A program made the position numbers and the translations under genes. Below, piece by piece: positions 60,749-64,000 of a stretch of 64,000 nucleotides of DNA (its first letter is position 1; each line of letters starts with the position of its first letter). Below the pieces are notes generated by a model. It searched no databases. It was not told the origin of the DNA and was given only the letters and a program-made list of their open reading frames with translations. Source of the stretch: a bacterium (GTDB lineage Bacteria > Planctomycetota > UBA1135 > UBA2386); the NCBI GenBank assembly GCA_024743115.1, contig JANSXC010000004.1:62001-126000 (forward strand). The letters run 5' to 3'.

Positions 60749-61621
60749 TCAGAGGCCCCGTAGCCATTCGGGGCGGAGCGGCACGTCGCCCGCGAGCGCG
60801 GCGTCGATCGCGGCCAGGATGTCGTCACGGTCGCGCGGCAGGCGGCCGGCGATGGGCAGGCGGTTCGACGCGTGATTGGTGCGGAAGATCGCGTCCGTCG
60901 GTGCGGCGTGGGCGACGATCGTGTGCAGTTCGCGCAGCGTCGTCGGGATGTCGGGCAGCGTGAACAGACCCTTCTCCTCGGCGCGCGCGATTGGGGTCCC
61001 TGGCACTACGGTGAGAGTCAGCGCCGATGCGAAGCGCGGGTCCATCGCCGTGAGGAGTTCGGCTGAGGCCCGCGCGTGTTCGGCACTGCGTTCGACGCCC
61101 CCCGCGCCGAGCAAGAAGATCACCGACAGCTTCATGCCCGCCGCATGAGCGCGTTGCGCTGCCGTGACGTGCTCCTCGAACGTGCTGCCCTTTGCGATCC
61201 GCTTCAACGTCGGGTCGTCGCCGCTCTCGGGACCGATGTAGAGCAGCTCGAGGCCGAGCTCGCGCAATTCGGCGAGCTCCGCCGGAGTCTTCTGCAGAAC
61301 GTTACTCGCCATTGCGTAGCACGACACCCGTCGCAGGTTGGGGAACGCCTTCTTGCACGCGGTCAGGAGCTCGCGCCAGTGTTCGACTTCGAGGACGAGC
61401 GCGTCACCGTCGGCGACGAAGACCTTCTGCACGCTGCGGCCCGTGGCGCGGCCGGCTGCGTTGATGTCGGCGAGCGACTCCTCGAGCGGGCGCACCGCGA
61501 ACTCCTTGTCGCGGTACATGTCGCAGTAGGTGCACTTGTTCCAGCTGCAGCCGATCGTCGCCTGCAGGATGTAGGACTCGGCTTCACTCGGCGGGCGGTA
61601 GATTCGACCTTGATAGCGCAT
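60749..61621 (-). CDS. Radical SAM protein (HemN-related, CX4CX2C)
   Basis: 290 residues from ATG 61621, where family members start (MRYQGRIYRPPSEAESYILQ). The cluster motif is C25-SWNK-C30-TY-C33, so the first spacing is four residues instead of the usual three. This variant is familiar in a group of uncharacterised radical SAM proteins. GDALVLE, YIGPESGDD and LGAGGVERS follow the expected barrel order. There is no SPASM or B12 domain. It is divergent from the DUF1579-like gene and convergent with the patatin gene. Reaction unknown. Confidence 0.85.
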   Translation of the reverse strand: MRYQGRIYRPPSEAESYILQATIGCSWNKCTYCDMYRDKEFAVRPLEESLADINAAGRATGRSVQKVFVADGDALVLEVEHWRELLTACKKAFPNLRRVSCYAMASNVLQKTPAELAELRELGLELLYIGPESGDDPTLKRIAKGSTFEEHVTAAQRAHAAGMKLSVIFLLGAGGVERSAEHARASAELLTAMDPRFASALTLTVVPGTPIARAEEKGLFTLPDIPTTLRELHTIVAHAAPTDAIFRTNHASNRLPIAGRLPRDRDDILAAIDAALAGDVPLRPEWLRGL

Positions 61622-61731
61622 TGGAGCTGGGGCAGCGGGTGGCTGCCGGGCGAGGAGTTTTACCGCGGCTGACGATTCGTGACCGCAGCCCACTGGTGGT
61701 ATCGCGCCGATTCGGGCAGGTTGCAGCTGCC

Positions 61732-62793
61732 ATGTCTCACCGCTCGCCCTCGATCTGCTGTCGTTTCCTGCTCGCGCTCGGTCTCGCCGGGTGCTCCGTC
61801 GCGTCGGCGCAGGAGGCCGCCGGCAACCCGCGCGAGTTCGATTTCTGGATCGGCGAATGGGACGTCCACAACCGTTTGCTCGGTCGCGAGGGCTTCTATG
61901 ACGCGGGGCTGTCGCGGGCTCGCATCCGCCCGATCCTCGGCGGCAAAGCGATCCTCGAGGAATGGGACGGTCAGCCGGGCCGGCACGAGAACGTCTTTGG
62001 CATCAGCGTGCGGTACTGGGATCCGAAGAAGGGGCGCTGGGTCATCGCCCTCAATTGGCCCAACCCGCAGTCGGCCAGTTTCTCGCATATGGAAGGTGGT
62101 TTCCGGCACGGGCGCGCCGAGTTCTTTCCGCCACACATCGCGACACAGAAGTCGCCGCGCGGCACGCGATTCACGTTCTCGGATGCGCTGCCTGACACCG
62201 TGCGCTGGGACATGGCGCAACCGATCGACGATGGCGGTTGGCGCACGACCTGGATCATGGAGTTCTCGCGCACGAAGAGCGCGGCGGCGACGGTTGCCGA
62301 CGGTGAGCCGATCCGGCCTACGCCGGAGCCTGGCGAATGCGTCTGTAAGGCGAAGTCGGCGCGTCAGTTCGACGCGCTCCACGGCTCGTGGCGCGGGCGC
62401 TCGGGTGAGCGCGAACTGGCGCTGGAGATCACGAGCACGAATCGCGGCTGTGCGACGCTCTGCTTCCTCGATGTCAGCAAGCCCGGCACCGGGAAGGACC
62501 GGGTCGTCGAGCGCCAGTTCGAGGCCTGGGCGTGGCTGCCGCAGCATTCGCGCTGGGTGTCGCGGGCGATGTCGGACGAGCGCCCCGAGTTCCAGGTGCT
62601 CGTCGGTCAGTTCGACGATGCCGGGAAGGGGCAGTTTCTGCGGATGGATCGCACGGGCGAGGTGCTGCAGGATACGCGGCGCGTCACGTACGAACTCACG
62701 CCCGACGGCGAACTGCACCTCGTGCACGAAGTCTCGAACGACAAGGGCGCGACGTTTCGCACCGTGATCGACGCTCGGTTGTTGCGGCGGTGA
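61732..62793 (+). CDS. Secreted DUF1579-like protein
   Basis: 353 residues from ATG 61732. A signal peptide carries the possible lipobox LGLAGC but continues SVASAQ, so either lipidation or ordinary cleavage is possible. The body has FDFWIGEWDVHNRLLG, GGKAILEEWDG and a repeat of the same layout in the second half (ALHGSWRGRSGERELALEITS, RMDRTGEVLQDTRRVTYEL). This is the lipocalin-like barrel pattern of DUF1579-type proteins. The protein probably sits in the periplasm; function unknown. Confidence 0.7.
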   Translation: MSHRSPSICCRFLLALGLAGCSVASAQEAAGNPREFDFWIGEWDVHNRLLGREGFYDAGLSRARIRPILGGKAILEEWDGQPGRHENVFGISVRYWDPKKGRWVIALNWPNPQSASFSHMEGGFRHGRAEFFPPHIATQKSPRGTRFTFSDALPDTVRWDMAQPIDDGGWRTTWIMEFSRTKSAAATVADGEPIRPTPEPGECVCKAKSARQFDALHGSWRGRSGERELALEITSTNRGCATLCFLDVSKPGTGKDRVVERQFEAWAWLPQHSRWVSRAMSDERPEFQVLVGQFDDAGKGQFLRMDRTGEVLQDTRRVTYELTPDGELHLVHEVSNDKGATFRTVIDARLLRR

Positions 62794-62813
62794 ACGGCCG
62801 GCGGCTCACCGCG

Positions 62814-63002
62814 TCACATCATGAACGTGATCGAGTACGTGAGCCACGCCAGCAGGGTGATCGCTTCGAGCAGCGCGATGCCCAAGGCCGCGTAGCCGAT
62901 ACCGCGAGAACCGACCGCTCGGGCCGCGGGGTCGAACGCGCTCTGCGCGGCGTACGACGTGACGGGCGTCATGCTGATCAGGGTGAGGCTCGGACCGAGC
63001 AT
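62814..63002 (-). CDS. Small membrane protein (possibly the 3' part of a longer gene)
   Basis: 62 residues, with a C-terminal hydrophobic stretch (GIGYAALGIALLEAITLLAWLTYSITF). It lies in the same frame as the small open frame directly upstream and is separated from it only by one TGA (63018-63020), so the two may be one gene interrupted by a stop. The start ATG 63002 has no clear ribosome-binding site. Family unknown. Confidence 0.4.
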   Translation of the reverse strand: MLGPSLTLISMTPVTSYAAQSAFDPAARAVGSRGIGYAALGIALLEAITLLAWLTYSITFMM

Positions 63003-63017
63003 CTGGAGTGGATGCCC

Positions 63018-63155
63018 TCAACAGAACAGCGCCGACAGCATTATCCCGAACGGCGGCAGGATCGTCGCCGCCAGCGCGAGCCCGGGCTTCGCGGGCGCGT
63101 TGCGGAGCAGCAGCGCGATCACACCGCCGATCAGGAGCATGCCGAGAATCTGCAT
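63018..63155 (-). CDS. Very small membrane protein (possibly the 5' part of the same gene)
   Basis: 45 residues from ATG 63155 with two hydrophobic segments (ILGMLLIGGVIALLL, LALAATILPPFGIMLSALF). The frame ends ...LFC-TGA and continues as GHPLQMLGPSLTLI, protein-like. Divergent from the SGNH-type gene. Either a tiny membrane protein or the first part of a split gene. Confidence 0.4.
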   Translation of the reverse strand: MQILGMLLIGGVIALLLRNAPAKPGLALAATILPPFGIMLSALFC

Positions 63156-63293
63156 TACTTCACGATCATCCGCCGTCACCGACGCGGCGGCAACCCGCCG
63201 GGGTTCGTCGAGCGTATCGCCGTGGGTCATCTGCCCGAGTTCCGTCGGTTGACGATTCAGGCAGTCGGTCGATCGCGGCATGATTCGGGTCCA

Positions 63294-64000
63294 TGCCGCC
63301 CTCCGCATCGCTACCGCCGAAACCGCGTCGCCGCTTGCGCCGCCGACTGCTCGCGATCACGATCGGTCTCCTTGTCGGCGCGATCGTGCTCGAGATCGGT
63401 TCGGCAATTGCGGTGAACGCCGGGTTGTTCTCGGCGCGCGTGCCGACCTACGCGATCGGCAAGAGCGCGGCGACGTTCTGGGGCGATCTCAACCCGGAAT
63501 TCGGTGTCTGGCATCCGCCACATACGAGTTTCCGGCATCAGAAGGCGTGTTTCGACGTCACCTACGAGAGCAACTCGTACGGCGCCCGTGACGTTGAACG
63601 CGAACGCGTTGCCGATCACCCGCGGGTGGTCGTGCTGGGTGATTCGTTCATGGAGGGCTACGGCGTCGCGCGTGAAGAGCGGTTGTCGGACGTGCTCGAG
63701 CGGGAGACCGGGACGCCGTTCCTCAACTTCGGAACGAGCGGCAACGCGGGGTCGACGCATGCGTTTGCGCTCTACTCGCGGTTTGCGATGCAGTTCCGCC
63801 ACGATGCGGTGCTGGCCGCGATCCTGCCGGAGAACGACTTCGACGACGACGTTCCCAAACCCGATCGCTATCAGGCCTACTGGGCTGGCGGCCATCCGGA
63901 TTTCGAACTGCGTTACACGTTGCCGAACATCGAGCAGAGCTCATATCGCTATCGCGCCGCCGAGGCGGAGTTCGACCTCCAGCACTTCCTGCGCGAGTTC
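63294..64000 (+). CDS. SGNH/GDSL-family hydrolase, partial
   Basis: The frame opens at ATG 63294 and runs off the right end with 235 codons visible. An N-terminal basic stretch and one membrane segment (LAITIGLLVGAIVLEIGSAIAV) anchor the protein. The nucleophile block is VVVLGDSFMEGYGV (GDS), followed by FLNFGTSGNAGSTHAFALYSRFA (block II Gly) and AAILPENDFDDD (Asn, block III-like). The final His block would be beyond the end. Members act on ester bonds such as O-acetyl groups on glycans; which substrate applies here cannot be seen. Confidence 0.85.

Overview
The window is GC-rich chromosomal DNA, densely coding on both strands, with no rRNA, tRNA, CRISPR array or insertion sequence that I can see. 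Gene content points to the phylum Planctomycetota, probably one of its marine lineages. The signs are two secreted formylglycine sulfatases, an ECF sigma factor fused to a membrane anchor and extracytoplasmic domains, a secreted Kelch-repeat protein, PQQ-type sugar dehydrogenase, RND efflux, secreted S9 and HExxH peptidases, and a TIGR03087-type glycosyltransferase. This assignment rests on family content only.

Layout. 1-3.6 kb: a DprE2/DprE1-like oxidoreductase pair, then an NO-sensor H-NOX gene overlapping a hybrid histidine kinase. 3.7-11.3 kb: a hypothetical protein, a DEAD-box RNA helicase behind a long leader, a Kelch-type secreted protein, an orphan ABC ATPase, a PQQ sugar dehydrogenase and a TonB-type protein. 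11.5-20.2 kb: a glycan region with an AftB-like GT-C enzyme, two GT4 enzymes, an HDOD protein, a flippase, a GT2 and a BtpA-like protein; flippase, GT2 and BtpA overlap or abut as one operon. 20.2-27.2 kb: an accessory stretch, partly less GC-rich, with a frameshifted exported protein, a three-gene module of unknown function, a fatty-acid desaturase, an anchored HMA-like protein and a compact five-gene operon with two DUF2589 paralogues and a peptidoglycan-binding, transpeptidase-like enzyme without a signal peptide. 27.4-40.5 kb: stress and envelope genes (Dps, DoxX, FMN reductase, secreted esterase, complete RND tripartite pump, TetR/SDR pair, tautomerase) ending in a SelL-like redox gene. 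40.6-50.2 kb: four DNA-repair genes (Fe-S photolyase, AlkD-like glycosylase, endonuclease VIII, CRY-DASH) among a metalloprotease, a PhnD-like protein and a sulfatase. 50.2-64 kb: secreted hydrolases, the membrane-tethered sigma factor, a radical SAM protein and a partial SGNH hydrolase.

The strongest unannotated signal is a selenoprotein. On the minus strand at 40,356-40,358 an in-frame UGA sits exactly where the peroxidatic Cys of a SelL/AhpC-TSA-2 redox protein is expected, and a SECIS-like hairpin follows it. A conventional caller would split this gene or truncate it. Other signals worth a look are the DUF2589 operon, a DprE1/DprE2/AftB-like set outside Actinobacteria, and 15-bp-period tandem arrays at four unrelated loci, three of them coding for pentapeptide repeats.

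Many genes here read antisense as long open frames because of the GC-rich third positions. I have left these shadows out and moved many starts downstream to where the protein family, signal peptide or ribosome-binding site indicates.
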